NCBI GenBank assembly: GCA_910588375.1
Contig: CAJUQA010000002.1
Coordinates: 124,001 to 188,000, forward strand
Reading direction: 5' to 3'
Length of the DNA: 64,000 nt
From: an uncultured Odoribacter sp.
Lineage (GTDB): Bacteria; Bacteroidota; Bacteroidia; Bacteroidales; Marinifilaceae
Positions 26,423 through 34,952 of the stretch are shown in pieces (the stretch's first letter is position 1; every line of letters begins with the position of its first letter). The position numbers and the translations under genes are program-made. The notes beneath the pieces are model-generated. The model was not told where the DNA came from. It was given only the letters and a program-made list of their open reading frames with translations, and did not search any database.

Positions 26423-27274
26423 ATGGGATGTAGCAGCAGAAGAAAACCGGATTGGTTGAAAATCAAATTGCCCAAGGGACAGCTTTCGGTGGAAGTGCTG
26501 AATGTGGTACGGGGGCACAATTTACATACGATTTGCACGAGCGGCATGTGTCCCAATCAGGGAGAGTGCTGGGGATGCGGGACGGCCACGTTTATGATTT
26601 GCGGGGATGTGTGCACTCGGGGGTGTCGGTTCTGTAACGTGAAGACCGGCCGGCCGGCTCCGTTGGATGCCGGGGAACCGGAGCATATCGCCGAATCCGT
26701 GCGCTTGCTGAAATTGAAACATGTCGTACTGACTTCCGTGGACAGGGATGATTTGGACGATTTGGGTGCGGGGCATTGGGTGAAAGTGATTGAGGCGGTG
26801 AAGCGGGTGAATGAAGGGGTGACCATGGAAGTACTGATTCCCGATTTCCAGGGGAGGAAGGAGTTGATACAACAGGTGATTGAAGCCCGTCCGGAGGTGA
26901 TTTCCCATAATCTGGAGACGGTGAGACGACTCACGCCGTCCATTCGCAGCCGTGCCACATACGATATGTCATTGGAGGTGGTGAGGCAAGTGGCGGAATC
27001 CGGCGTGATTTCCAAGTCGGGCATCATGTTGGGTTTGGGAGAGACGCGCGAGGAGATACTCCAGACGATGGACGATTTGCGTGCCGTGGGGTGCCGGGTC
27101 ATGACCATCGGACAGTATTTGCAGCCGACGGCGGCGAATGTGGAAGTGGTGGAGTATGTGACGCCGCAGGTGTTTGACGAGTACAAGCGGGTTGGGTTGG
27201 AAAAAGGATTTACGCATGTGGAGAGCGGGCCGTTGGTGCGGTCGAGTTACCATGCGGAACGGCATATCAAATAA
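26423..27274 (+). CDS. lipA: Lipoyl synthase (radical SAM)
   Basis: Inserts two sulfurs into octanoyl groups on lipoyl domains. The N-terminal auxiliary cluster ligands are Cys38, Cys43 and Cys49 (C-x4-C-x5-C), and the radical-SAM C-x3-C-x2-C is at 64, 68 and 71. The C-terminus has the conserved 'R-S-S-Y-H-A' motif. At 283 residues it is close to the family norm. lipB follows 10 bp downstream, giving the final steps of lipoate synthesis as a pair. The cofactor is needed by pyruvate and 2-oxo acid dehydrogenases and the glycine cleavage system. Confidence 0.97.
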   Translation: MGCSSRRKPDWLKIKLPKGQLSVEVLNVVRGHNLHTICTSGMCPNQGECWGCGTATFMICGDVCTRGCRFCNVKTGRPAPLDAGEPEHIAESVRLLKLKHVVLTSVDRDDLDDLGAGHWVKVIEAVKRVNEGVTMEVLIPDFQGRKELIQQVIEARPEVISHNLETVRRLTPSIRSRATYDMSLEVVRQVAESGVISKSGIMLGLGETREEILQTMDDLRAVGCRVMTIGQYLQPTAANVEVVEYVTPQVFDEYKRVGLEKGFTHVESGPLVRSSYHAERHIK

Positions 27275-27284
27275 AGAAACGGGT

Positions 27285-27962
27285 ATGACAGCAGACAGGG
27301 AAACGCAATTCATCGACCTGGGGGTAAGGGATTACCGTGAAGTGTGGGAAATGCAGCAGCGGGTGCAGGAGGAGGTGAAGCAGCGGAAAATACGGGGCGA
27401 GGCGACTCCCGGCTACCTCTTTTTTGTGGAGCATCCTCCCGTCTATACCTTGGGAAAAAGCGGCAAAGAAGCCAATATGCTCATGGATGCCGAATTTATC
27501 AAAGTGGACCGGGGCGGGGATATTACCTTCCACGGACCGGGGCAGTTGGTGGTGTACCCCGTGGTGGATTTGGAGTGCTTCGGTATGGGCGTGAAAGAGT
27601 ACGTGTGGGCATTGGAAGAAGTGGTGATTCGCACGCTCCGGAAATACGGAGTGGACGGCGCACGGGTGGACGGTGCTACCGGGGTGTGGTTGGAGACGGG
27701 TACTCCTGCGGAAAGAAAGATTTGCGCCATCGGGGTGAAATGTTCCCGCTATGTGACGATGCACGGGTTTGCCCTGAACGTAAATACTGACCTGACTTAT
27801 TTCAACGTCATCCACCCCTGCGGTTTTGTGGACAAGGGGGTGACTTCGCTGCAAAAAGAGCTGGGGCGTGTCGTGGATATGGAAGAAGTAAAGACGGAAG
27901 TGCTCCGGCAATTCCGGTCGGTCATGGAGATGAAAATAAATACTAATACAATAGAAAGATGA
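27285..27962 (+). CDS. lipB: Octanoyltransferase
   Basis: Transfers octanoate from acyl carrier protein to lipoyl domains, providing the substrate for LipA. Signature R-G-G-D-I-T-F-H-G-P-G-Q (residues 77-88), Lys152 and the catalytic Cys179 in H-P-C-G are all present; 225 residues. I chose the ATG at 27285 over the open frame from 27174, because the earlier one overlaps lipA and lacks similarity to LipB. The stop at 27960-27962 overlaps the start of the following GH20 gene (ATGA), an unexpected partner. Confidence 0.95.
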   Translation: MTADRETQFIDLGVRDYREVWEMQQRVQEEVKQRKIRGEATPGYLFFVEHPPVYTLGKSGKEANMLMDAEFIKVDRGGDITFHGPGQLVVYPVVDLECFGMGVKEYVWALEEVVIRTLRKYGVDGARVDGATGVWLETGTPAERKICAIGVKCSRYVTMHGFALNVNTDLTYFNVIHPCGFVDKGVTSLQKELGRVVDMEEVKTEVLRQFRSVMEMKINTNTIER

Positions 27963-30292
27963 AAAGAAGTTTGAGTTTATTGGTGGGATTGTTGTGTTTC
28001 GGAAACGTTTTTTCCCAGGACGCACAACCCTCGGAAGAGATGAAAAAGGTTGCGGAGGAATTGCGTTTGCCGGAGATAAAGAAGGGCGATGTGCGGATGG
28101 CATTGCCTACCGTGCCGGAAGGGTATGTTTTGAAATTGGTGGGCACGGACCGTCTGCCGGTGGTGGACCGGGAAGGCAACATCGGCAAGGTGTTGGCGGA
28201 TGCGGAAGTGCATTTTTATTTCCAATTGGAAAACACGCAGTCGGGCGAGGTGCTTGACGTCACCCATCTGAGCGCGGTGGTTCCCGGTAGCAAGACCGTG
28301 GTAGCCGGTGGGAATGTCTGTCCGGCCGTGATTCCTGCCATACAGGAATGGAGGGGAGCCAAAGGAGAATTGGTGTTGCCCGAAAAAGCGGAGATTGTCG
28401 TGGATGCCCGCTATGCGAAAGAATTGCGGAAGAGGGCGCTGATGCTGGCGGACGATTTGGCCACGCTCTGTGGTTTGAAGTGCAAAGTGAAAGAAGGCAG
28501 CGCCGGAGAAGGGAATATTTTTCTGACACTGGCCACCCGCGACAAGCAATTGGGCGAGGAGGGCTACCGGATGAACATCGGCAAGCAAATCAAAATAGAG
28601 GGCGTTGCCGCCAAAGGCGTTTTCTGGGGCACACGCACCTTGTTGCAGATAGCGGTACAGAACAACCTGCATTTTCCCATGGGTGAAATCCGGGATTATC
28701 CGAAATATGCGCGTCGCGGCTTTATGCTGGATGTGGCGCGGAAATTTTTCCGCCTGGAGTTTTTGCAGGCGTATGTGAAAATCATGTCTTACTACAAGAT
28801 GAACGAGTTTCACGTGCATTTGAACGACAACGGATTCATACAGTTCTTCGACAACGACTGGGACAAGACCTATGCGGCTTTCCGTCTGGAATGCGAAACG
28901 TTCCCCGGGCTGACGGCCAAGGACGGTTCCTATACCAAACGCCAGTTTACGAATTTGCAGTTAGGGGGGATGGATTACGGCGTGAACGTGTTGCCGGAGA
29001 TTGACATTCCGGCGCATTCGCTGGCTTTTTCGCACTACCGCAAGTCGTTGGGAAGCACCAAGTACGGCATGGACCATCTGGACTTGTCCAATCCGGAGAT
29101 TTATCCTTTCTTCGACAGCCTGCTTATGGAGTATATCGGAGGACCGTCGCCCGTGTTTGTGGGACCAGAGGTGCACATCGGCACGGACGAATATGCCAAG
29201 GAGGAAGCCGAAAGTTTCCGCCGTTTCACGGACCATTATCTGAAATATGTACAGAGCTTCGGCAAGCGCGCCCGTTTGTGGGGAGCGTTGACGCATGCGC
29301 AGGGCACTACGCCGGTGACCTCCGAGAATGTGATTATGAATGCGTGGTATAACGGCTATGCCGACCCGAAGGAGATGATGAAACAGGGATACGATTTAAT
29401 CAGTACGCCCGACGGTTGGCTGTATATCGTGCCTGCAGCGGGATATTACTATGATTACCTGAACCTGGAGAAGTTGTATAAGGACTGGGAACCCGTCCAG
29501 ATAGGCAGCGAGTTGTTCCCGTTGGGACATCCGCAGATATTGGGAGGAACGTTTGCTGTGTGGAACGACCATTGCGGCAACGGTATTTCGGAGAAGGATG
29601 TGCATCACCGGGCTTTCCCGGCATTGCAGGTGCTGGCGCAGAAAATGTGGATGGGTAAGTCGGACGTTGCTTATGCGGATTTTGCGGCACGGGCTGCTGC
29701 CACGTGCGAGGCTCCCGGCGTGAATCTGATGGGAAAAATTCCCTCCAAGGGGGAAACGGTGGCGGATTATCGCTTTACTACGGACGGCGGAAAGGATTTC
29801 TCCGGCAACGGCTATGATTTCAAAGCGAAGGGAAAAGGATTGGTGCTGAATGGAAATACGGCGGTGGAAACGCCGTTGGTGGAAATAGGATACGATTATA
29901 CCGTAGAGTTTGAAATGAAGCCTTCTGCCGCCATGCAGCAGGAAGCCGTGTTGTTTGCCTCCCCGAATGCGTCGGTGGTGTTCACGCCCGAGCATCAGCT
30001 CGGATTCCGCCGGGACGGTTATTTCTATACCTTTTCTCATGTGTTCCAGCCGGGGGCTTGGGTAAAGGTGAAAGTGGTCGGCGATGCGAAGGGCACCTCC
30101 CTGTATGTGAACGGGGAGAAGGTGGAGCATCTGGGCGTCGAAAAGAAGCTGTTCAAGAATCTGAAAGGCAAGGAGAGCGCGATGTACATACAGCACACGC
30201 TGGTGTTCCCGTTGCAATACATCGGAAGCGCGGAGAACGGATTCCGCGGGGAACTCCGGAGCCTGAAAGTGTATAATAAAAAAATGGAATAA
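27959..30292 (+). CDS. GH20 beta-N-acetylhexosaminidase with C-terminal LamG-like domain
   Basis: A 777-residue exported enzyme with a signal peptide (cleavage after about residue 20). An N-terminal GH20b-like domain (about 100-240) precedes the GH20 catalytic barrel (about 245-590). The catalytic pair is Asp410-Glu411 in H-I-G-T-D-E-Y. The C-terminal 180 residues have a concanavalin/laminin-G-like strand pattern ('D-Y-T-V-E-F-E-M-K-P', 'W-V-K-V-K-V-V', 'S-L-Y-V-N-G'). It removes terminal GlcNAc or GalNAc from glycans by substrate-assisted catalysis. Its start overlaps the lipB stop, and the second GH20 gene follows after 2 bp. Confidence 0.9.
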   Translation: MKRSLSLLVGLLCFGNVFSQDAQPSEEMKKVAEELRLPEIKKGDVRMALPTVPEGYVLKLVGTDRLPVVDREGNIGKVLADAEVHFYFQLENTQSGEVLDVTHLSAVVPGSKTVVAGGNVCPAVIPAIQEWRGAKGELVLPEKAEIVVDARYAKELRKRALMLADDLATLCGLKCKVKEGSAGEGNIFLTLATRDKQLGEEGYRMNIGKQIKIEGVAAKGVFWGTRTLLQIAVQNNLHFPMGEIRDYPKYARRGFMLDVARKFFRLEFLQAYVKIMSYYKMNEFHVHLNDNGFIQFFDNDWDKTYAAFRLECETFPGLTAKDGSYTKRQFTNLQLGGMDYGVNVLPEIDIPAHSLAFSHYRKSLGSTKYGMDHLDLSNPEIYPFFDSLLMEYIGGPSPVFVGPEVHIGTDEYAKEEAESFRRFTDHYLKYVQSFGKRARLWGALTHAQGTTPVTSENVIMNAWYNGYADPKEMMKQGYDLISTPDGWLYIVPAAGYYYDYLNLEKLYKDWEPVQIGSELFPLGHPQILGGTFAVWNDHCGNGISEKDVHHRAFPALQVLAQKMWMGKSDVAYADFAARAAATCEAPGVNLMGKIPSKGETVADYRFTTDGGKDFSGNGYDFKAKGKGLVLNGNTAVETPLVEIGYDYTVEFEMKPSAAMQQEAVLFASPNASVVFTPEHQLGFRRDGYFYTFSHVFQPGAWVKVKVVGDAKGTSLYVNGEKVEHLGVEKKLFKNLKGKESAMYIQHTLVFPLQYIGSAENGFRGELRSLKVYNKKME

Positions 30293-30294
30293 CG

Positions 30295-31911
30295 ATGAAA
30301 GCGTGGTGCTGTTTATTGTGCCTGCTTTGCGGAATCCAAACGGGATGGGGACAGAATCTGGTTCCCCATCCCGTTTCCATACAGGCGGTTCCCCGGCAGG
30401 AGTATGTCTTTGGCGACAGAGTGGTGATAGCCTTGCCGTCGGACGGGTTGACAGACGAAGCGGAGGCGTTGCAGCGGGTGATAAAAGACCGGACGGGCAA
30501 GGAGGCGGGGATTGTGCGAGGCGGAAAAATGCCCAAGGGTGCGGTTTGTTTGAAATTAGACACTGCGGTGGAGGATGCGGAAGGGTATGAGTTGGCGATA
30601 AATGCTTCGGGTGTTTCTATTGCCGGCAAGACGGCGGCAGGTGTTTTTTACGGCATACAGACGTTCGACCAGTTGTTGGCGGGCGATGGGGGGAGCCGTT
30701 TGTGTACTTCCGTCGATGGCGTGAAGATTACGGACAGTCCCCGCTTCGGCTACAGGGCGCTGATGCTCGACCCTGCCCGGCATTTCATACCGCTTGCCGA
30801 GGTGAAACGCTTTATTGACCTGATGGCGCGTTTCAAATTCAATGTCCTGCAACTGCATCTCACCGACGACCAAGGGTGGCGGGTGGAAATCAAGGCATAT
30901 CCCCTCCTGACGGAGAAAGGGGCGCACCGGAATCCCAAGGGAGGCATGAACGGGCCCGATAACGGTTATTACACGCAGGAGGAACTGAAGGAGTTGGTGG
31001 CGTATGCCGCCCGCAGGCATGTGGAGATTGTGCCGGAACTGGATATTCCCGGGCATACGGCCGCCGCCATTTATGCCTATTCGCATTTGGGCTGCCGGCG
31101 GAGCGATACGCTGCCGTTGGTGCTGGGAGAGACGACCGACCGCATGCTCTGTGCCGCCGAAGAGAGGACGTATGAGTTTTACGACCGCGTGATAGGCGAG
31201 GTGAGCCGTCTGTTTCCTTCCCGGCGGATTCATTTGGGCGGGGACGAGGCGGTGATGGAGAAGAACTGGGGCGTGTGTCCCCGCTGCCGGGCACTGATGG
31301 AGGAAAAGGGCTTCCGGAAGACGGACGAGCTGATGGGCTGGTTTTTCGGCCGGATAGAGGAGAGCGTGAAGCGCCACGGGAAGGAAATGCTGTTGTGGTG
31401 CGAGCTGGACAATATCCGCATGCCTGCCGAACGGTTTCTTTTCGATTATCCGAAAGACTGTACGCTGTTTACCTGGCGGATGGGTTTGACGCCCAAGACA
31501 ATTGAGCTGACGGCCCGTGCCGGTATCCGGCTGATTGCTTCGCCGGGGGAATATTGCTATTTCGATTATCCGCAGTGGAAAGGCGATTTGCCGGAATTCA
31601 ACAATTGGGGCATGCCGCTGCTGCCGTTGCAACAGGCGTACGCTTTCGACCCCGGCTATGGTTTGCCGCAAGAACAGCAGGCGCACATTATCGGTGTGGC
31701 GGGATTGTTGTGGGGCGAAGCGATGAAAGACATGAACCGCGTTACGTATATGGCCTACCCGCGGGCGTTGGCCTTGGCTGAGGCGGGGTGGAGCCGGATG
31801 GAAAACCGCGATTGGGAATCGTTCAAAAGACGGATGTATCCAGTGTTGGCCGATTTGATGCGGAAAGGTGTCAGTTTCCGCGTACCGTTTGAAGTGACCG
31901 CTTCATATTAA
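30295..31911 (+). CDS. GH20 beta-N-acetylhexosaminidase
   Basis: A 538-residue exported enzyme. The N-terminal signal peptide is rich in Cys (C-C-L-L-C-L-L-C-G) but lacks a proper lipobox, so it may be released by signal peptidase I. The GH20b-like domain (about 25-145) is followed by the barrel with 'L-H-L-T-D-D-Q-G-W' and the catalytic Asp317-Glu318 in H-L-G-G-D-E-A. This is the more canonical of the two GH20 enzymes. Together with the upstream one it suggests trimming of mucin- or N-glycan-type hexosamines; substrate choice is not readable from sequence. A strong terminator follows. Confidence 0.94.
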   Translation: MKAWCCLLCLLCGIQTGWGQNLVPHPVSIQAVPRQEYVFGDRVVIALPSDGLTDEAEALQRVIKDRTGKEAGIVRGGKMPKGAVCLKLDTAVEDAEGYELAINASGVSIAGKTAAGVFYGIQTFDQLLAGDGGSRLCTSVDGVKITDSPRFGYRALMLDPARHFIPLAEVKRFIDLMARFKFNVLQLHLTDDQGWRVEIKAYPLLTEKGAHRNPKGGMNGPDNGYYTQEELKELVAYAARRHVEIVPELDIPGHTAAAIYAYSHLGCRRSDTLPLVLGETTDRMLCAAEERTYEFYDRVIGEVSRLFPSRRIHLGGDEAVMEKNWGVCPRCRALMEEKGFRKTDELMGWFFGRIEESVKRHGKEMLLWCELDNIRMPAERFLFDYPKDCTLFTWRMGLTPKTIELTARAGIRLIASPGEYCYFDYPQWKGDLPEFNNWGMPLLPLQQAYAFDPGYGLPQEQQAHIIGVAGLLWGEAMKDMNRVTYMAYPRALALAEAGWSRMENRDWESFKRRMYPVLADLMRKGVSFRVPFEVTASY

Positions 31912-31941
31912 ATCTCTACAGAAATTTGTAATCTGAAAAGG

Positions 31942-31975
31942 ACAGGCAGTTGTGATTATAACTGCCTGTTTTTTA
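31942..31975 (+). terminator. Intrinsic terminator after the GH20 pair
   Basis: ACAGGCAGTT (31942-31951) pairs with AACTGCCTGT (31960-31969), a 10-bp stem with an 8-base loop, followed by six Ts. Confidence 0.9.
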
Positions 31976-31990
31976 GTATTGTATATGCAC

Positions 31991-32010
31991 AAAAAAACGT
32001 ACGTTTTTTT
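31991..32010. repeat. Palindrome 1, ACGTACGT core
   Basis: A perfect 20-bp palindrome, AAAAAAACGT/ACGTTTTTTT, directly downstream of the GH20 terminator. It shares its 14-bp centre with palindrome 2 at 32103-32132. Could be an operator for a dimeric regulator or a secondary hairpin. Confidence 0.8.
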
Positions 32011-32054
32011 TGTTATAAATCGAGGCAAAATTAACAATTTTTTAAAGAGTCCAA

Positions 32055-32062
32055 TACCTTTA
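32055..32062 (+). promoter_or_regulatory. Possible -7 element between the two palindromes
   Basis: TACCTTTA matches TAnnTTTG except for the last base. It lies midway between the palindromes. It would give a leader of over 400 bases before the DUF6261-like gene, so the assignment is tentative. Confidence 0.3.
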
Positions 32063-32102
32063 TAATCAAAACATTAATTTTTCCTTACTTCTCTTGTTTC
32101 TC

Positions 32103-32132
32103 CGCCCATAAAAACGTACGTTTTTTTGGGCG
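32103..32132. repeat. Palindrome 2, ACGTACGT core
   Basis: A 30-bp near-perfect palindrome: CGCCCA and TGGGCG arms around AAAAACGTACGTTTTT, with one mismatched pair. It is followed by a run of Ts at 32137-32144, so it could also act as a terminator-like hairpin. Confidence 0.75.
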
Positions 32133-32221
32133 AATGTTTTTTTTAGCGACGGAAGTTCCTTGTTTTATTAGCAATCATTCGGGAGAATGGTGGTCTCCGT
32201 GAGGAAATTTTAGCCGACAGC

Positions 32222-32428
32222 CGTAGGGAGGTCATCCCCGTGCGGGATTTTTAGTCTACGGTCGTCGGGAAAGAATTTCCCCGCGGTTTTTTGTTGCCTA
32301 CAGTCGTAGGGAGGAATTTCCTCACGGGATTTTGTTGCCTACGGTTGTCGGGAAGAAATTCCCGCGTGGTTTTTTGTTGCCGATGGCTGGCGGCTGCCAT
32401 TTCCCCGTGGTGACGGCTTGCCGACGGT
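32222..32428. repeat. Degenerate ~41-bp tandem repeat, about five copies
   Basis: Units begin near 32222, 32263, 32305, 32346 and 32387, a spacing of 41-42 bp; a further partial start is at 32429. The consensus is roughly CGTAGGGAGGAATTTCC then CCGCGGGATTTTTTGTTG then CCTACGGT. Unit junctions form the inverted repeat CCTACG-GT-CGTAGG, so each junction could fold into a hairpin. Confidence 0.8.
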
Positions 32429-32479
32429 CGTAGGCTAAAATAAACCGGAAAATAGTGTCTAACCTTAAATAATAAACTT

Positions 32480-33229
32480 ATGATTACATCGACAAATCTC
32501 AAAGCTTTGCGCAATCTGGAGGCTTTCCAGATTTATTCCGACCTCGCCGCTTTTCTGAAACAGGAAGAAAAGGCCAAGGAATTCGAAGAACCCTTGAAAG
32601 GGGTGTGCGATACGTTCTATGCCCGCCTGCAAGACTATGACACGGCGCTTCTTCCCGAACGACGCAGTCCCCAGACTCTCGAACTGGCGCAATTGGATAC
32701 CCAGCGGGATTACGTCCTACGCAGTTTTATCACCAACCTGAAACTCTATGTGGGGTCACCCAATGCGGAGCAGGTGCAAGCTGCCCAGGTGCTTCTGGCC
32801 TTGGTGGACAAATACGGCAAGAATATACCCTCCATGCCCTATCGGCAGGAAACCGCCGCTATCACCAATTTGTTGCAGGACATGGACCTCAAGGAGAATG
32901 CGGATTTGCTCAAAAAATTGTTTGCGGAGCATTGGGTAACCTCCCTGCGCACCGCCAACACCCAATTCGAACAAACCATGCTCTCCCGCACGGACACGGC
33001 ATCGGAATCCTCCTCGGAGAAAAGCAAAACGGCGCGCGTCGCTGTGCACACGGCATTTGAAAAACTGTGCGAGATGATAAACGCCCTCGCCATCGTCCAG
33101 GGCGAAGCAGCCTACAGCCGTATCATCGACCGCATCAACCAGCTTGTCCTCGAATCGCAGAACGTCCTGGCACGCCGCCAGTCCCGCGGGAAAAAAACGG
33201 CAGGGGAGGAAGAAGAGGTAGAAAGTTGA
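32480..33229 (+). CDS. DUF6261-like protein
   Basis: A 249-residue soluble, mostly helical protein with no signal peptide or membrane segment. The N-terminus L-K-A-L-R-N-L-E-A-F-Q and the later 'Y-x-x-I-I-D-R-I-N-Q' helix resemble the Bacteroidota DUF6261 family. The last 25 residues are Lys/Glu-rich. The family's function is unknown. It is followed after a 59-bp gap, made of imperfect GAAAAGGTTGAA-like repeats, by the BACON/LRR lipoprotein gene. Confidence 0.65.
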   Translation: MITSTNLKALRNLEAFQIYSDLAAFLKQEEKAKEFEEPLKGVCDTFYARLQDYDTALLPERRSPQTLELAQLDTQRDYVLRSFITNLKLYVGSPNAEQVQAAQVLLALVDKYGKNIPSMPYRQETAAITNLLQDMDLKENADLLKKLFAEHWVTSLRTANTQFEQTMLSRTDTASESSSEKSKTARVAVHTAFEKLCEMINALAIVQGEAAYSRIIDRINQLVLESQNVLARRQSRGKKTAGEEEEVES

Positions 33230-33288
33230 AAAGGTTAAAAAGTTGAAGAGTGAAAGAATTGAAAAGGTTGAATTAAAAACAGAATAAG

Positions 33289-34821
33289 ATGAAAAGAGTA
33301 TTGTATTTGCTTTCGGGCGTGGTGTTGCTTTATTTGTTTTTGGCTGGCATCTTGTTGGTTTCTTCTTGCAGCAGCGATTCCGATGGAGGTTATGATTCGG
33401 AGAAAACGGAAAACCCCAAAAATGTGACGCTGGAACTTTCGCGCAATGACCTTGTTTTTGAGGCGGCAGGTGGCGAAAAGACGTTTACCGTTTCCTGTAA
33501 CGGCAATTGGTCGATAGAGAACGGCAGCGGCTGGTGTAAAACGGATTTCGGTAGCGGCACGGGCAATCTGACTGTGACGGTGACAGTGGATGAATACAGC
33601 GGCATGGAAGACCGCAACACGAACCTGACCGTCAAGGCTGGCGTCAAGACGGCGGTATTGTCCGTGACACAGAAGTATAAGGACGCCATCATCCTGAGCA
33701 AAAACAAATTCGAGGTGGAGCCTAAGGGCGATACCATTTCAGTGGAGGTGAAGAGCAATGTGACGAACACGGTGACCATTCCCGACTCCTACCGCTCGTG
33801 GATACAGCAGGTGCCGGCATTGCGTGCGGTGACTGACACGACTTACCGCTTTGTCATCGCCGGGAATATGGGCAAGAATTTCAGAGCGGGGTACATCCTC
33901 TTCTCAGCGGGTTCCCTACGGGACACTGTCTTCATCTCCCAAAACTTCTTCACGTTGGCATTTGACCCTGCTTTTGCGAGCTTATTGCAGCGGAAAGGTT
34001 ATATACCCGACTCCACCCATATACTGTTAGAGAATGTACAAAACATAGATTTTCTCAACGTTGGTGGAACTTACAATGATTATTATGTGAGGAAGAAAGG
34101 TCTGACTTCGTTAAAAGGAATTGAATATTTTGAATCTTTGACCTCCTTGGTTTGCGATTATAATCAACTCACGTCATTGGACGTAAGCAAGAACACGAAG
34201 TTGACCTATTTGAAATGCTGTGATAACAAACTCACTTCTTTGGACGTGAGCAAGAACATTAAGTTAGAGCATTTGGATTGCAATTATAACAACCTCACGT
34301 CATTGGACATAAGTAAGAACACGAAGTTGACCTTTTTGAATTGTAGTGATAACAAACTCACTTCTTTGGACGTGAGCAAGAATATTAAGTTAGAGGGTTT
34401 GTATTGCTATTATAACAATCTTAGGTCATTGGACGTGAGCAAGAACACGGAGTTGAGAGGGTTGGGTGTTTATTCACTCACGTCATTGGACGTAAGCAAG
34501 AACACGAAGTTGACCTTTTTGTCTTGCAGTAATAACAAATTCACTTCTTTGGACGTAAGTAAGAACACGAAGTTGACCTATTTGAAATGCTGTGATAACA
34601 AACTCACGTCATTGGACGTGAGCAAGAACATTAAGTTAGAGGAGTTGTATTGTTATGGTAATCCCGGAGATGGGGAGAGCCTTTTCCCCGTGACAGCTTG
34701 GTTTGATAATAATAATATTCCGGGAAATATGAAATTTAATTATAGCTATGATGATTCTGACGGTAAAACTTGGGATTATGACGGCAAAACCATCTCTATA
34801 GATTTCCGCAAAGCGGAGTGA
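33289..34821 (+). CDS. BACON and leucine-rich-repeat surface lipoprotein
   Basis: A 510-residue lipoprotein. The leader ends L-V-S-S-C (Cys27), followed by S-S-D-S-D-G, fitting surface export. A BACON domain (about 45-127, ending in 'V-L-S-V-T-Q-K') is followed by a second BACON-like beta domain (about 131-220). Eight LRR units (about 294-459) of 21 residues follow, of the form L-T-S-L-D-V-S-K-N-T-K-L-T-x-L-x-C-x-x-N-K; one unit is two residues short. The C-terminus is a short non-repetitive tail. BACON domains are linked to binding of host or polysaccharide surfaces; the ligand is unknown. The near-identical repeats suggest recent expansion. Confidence 0.85.
   Translation: MKRVLYLLSGVVLLYLFLAGILLVSSCSSDSDGGYDSEKTENPKNVTLELSRNDLVFEAAGGEKTFTVSCNGNWSIENGSGWCKTDFGSGTGNLTVTVTVDEYSGMEDRNTNLTVKAGVKTAVLSVTQKYKDAIILSKNKFEVEPKGDTISVEVKSNVTNTVTIPDSYRSWIQQVPALRAVTDTTYRFVIAGNMGKNFRAGYILFSAGSLRDTVFISQNFFTLAFDPAFASLLQRKGYIPDSTHILLENVQNIDFLNVGGTYNDYYVRKKGLTSLKGIEYFESLTSLVCDYNQLTSLDVSKNTKLTYLKCCDNKLTSLDVSKNIKLEHLDCNYNNLTSLDISKNTKLTFLNCSDNKLTSLDVSKNIKLEGLYCYYNNLRSLDVSKNTELRGLGVYSLTSLDVSKNTKLTFLSCSNNKFTSLDVSKNTKLTYLKCCDNKLTSLDVSKNIKLEELYCYGNPGDGESLFPVTAWFDNNNIPGNMKFNYSYDDSDGKTWDYDGKTISIDFRKAE
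34168..34665 (+). repeat. 63-bp LRR-coding tandem repeat, eight units
   Basis: Units of 63 bp (one of 57) repeat with very high identity. The sub-pattern alternates N-T-K-L-T and N-I-K-L-E units, making a 126-bp higher-order repeat. The 75-base block at 34186-34260 recurs at 34558-34632 almost unchanged, so slippage or gene conversion is recent. Confidence 0.85.
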
Positions 34822-34843
34822 TAAAAAAGGTGCTTGAAAAGTG

Positions 34844-34875
34844 AAAAGGGGGAATTTTTCTCCCTTTTCTTTTTG
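34844..34875 (+). terminator. Probable terminator after the BACON/LRR gene
   Basis: AAAAGGGGGA (34844-34853) pairs with TC-TCCCTTTT (34859-34868) around a short T-rich loop, followed by CTTTTTG. Confidence 0.6.
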
Positions 34876-34905
34876 TCCTTCCATCGCTTTTTTTGAAAAA
34901 ATCCT

Positions 34906-34913
34906 TACATTCG
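34906..34913 (+). promoter_or_regulatory. Possible -7 element for the DUF308 gene
   Basis: TACATTCG differs from TAnnTTTG at one base; it ends 39 bp before the ATG at 34953. Confidence 0.35.
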
Positions 34914-34952
34914 TTGGGTTAATTCCGGAGGGTTCCGGGCAAATGAAAGAAT

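Larger units (their letters stand above)
31912..32479. other. 568-bp non-coding region with palindromes and tandem repeats
   Basis: No credible gene lies here. After the terminator come an AT-rich stretch bounded by two palindromes with an ACGTACGT core, a possible promoter between them, and about five copies of a degenerate 41-bp repeat. A minus-strand open frame across the repeats (32251-32514) encodes a repetitive low-complexity peptide and is a by-product of the repeat. Confidence 0.6.

Noticed and set aside
30556..31686. A 376-residue minus-strand open frame opposite the second GH20 gene
   Set aside because: No domain; the plus strand has the intact GH20 motifs.
32222..32428. CRISPR array
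   Set aside because: The repeat units are contiguous with no unique spacers, and no cas genes are present.
32251..32514. A minus-strand open frame across the 41-bp repeat
   Set aside because: It encodes a repetitive low-complexity peptide created by the tandem repeat and overlaps the start of the DUF6261-like gene.
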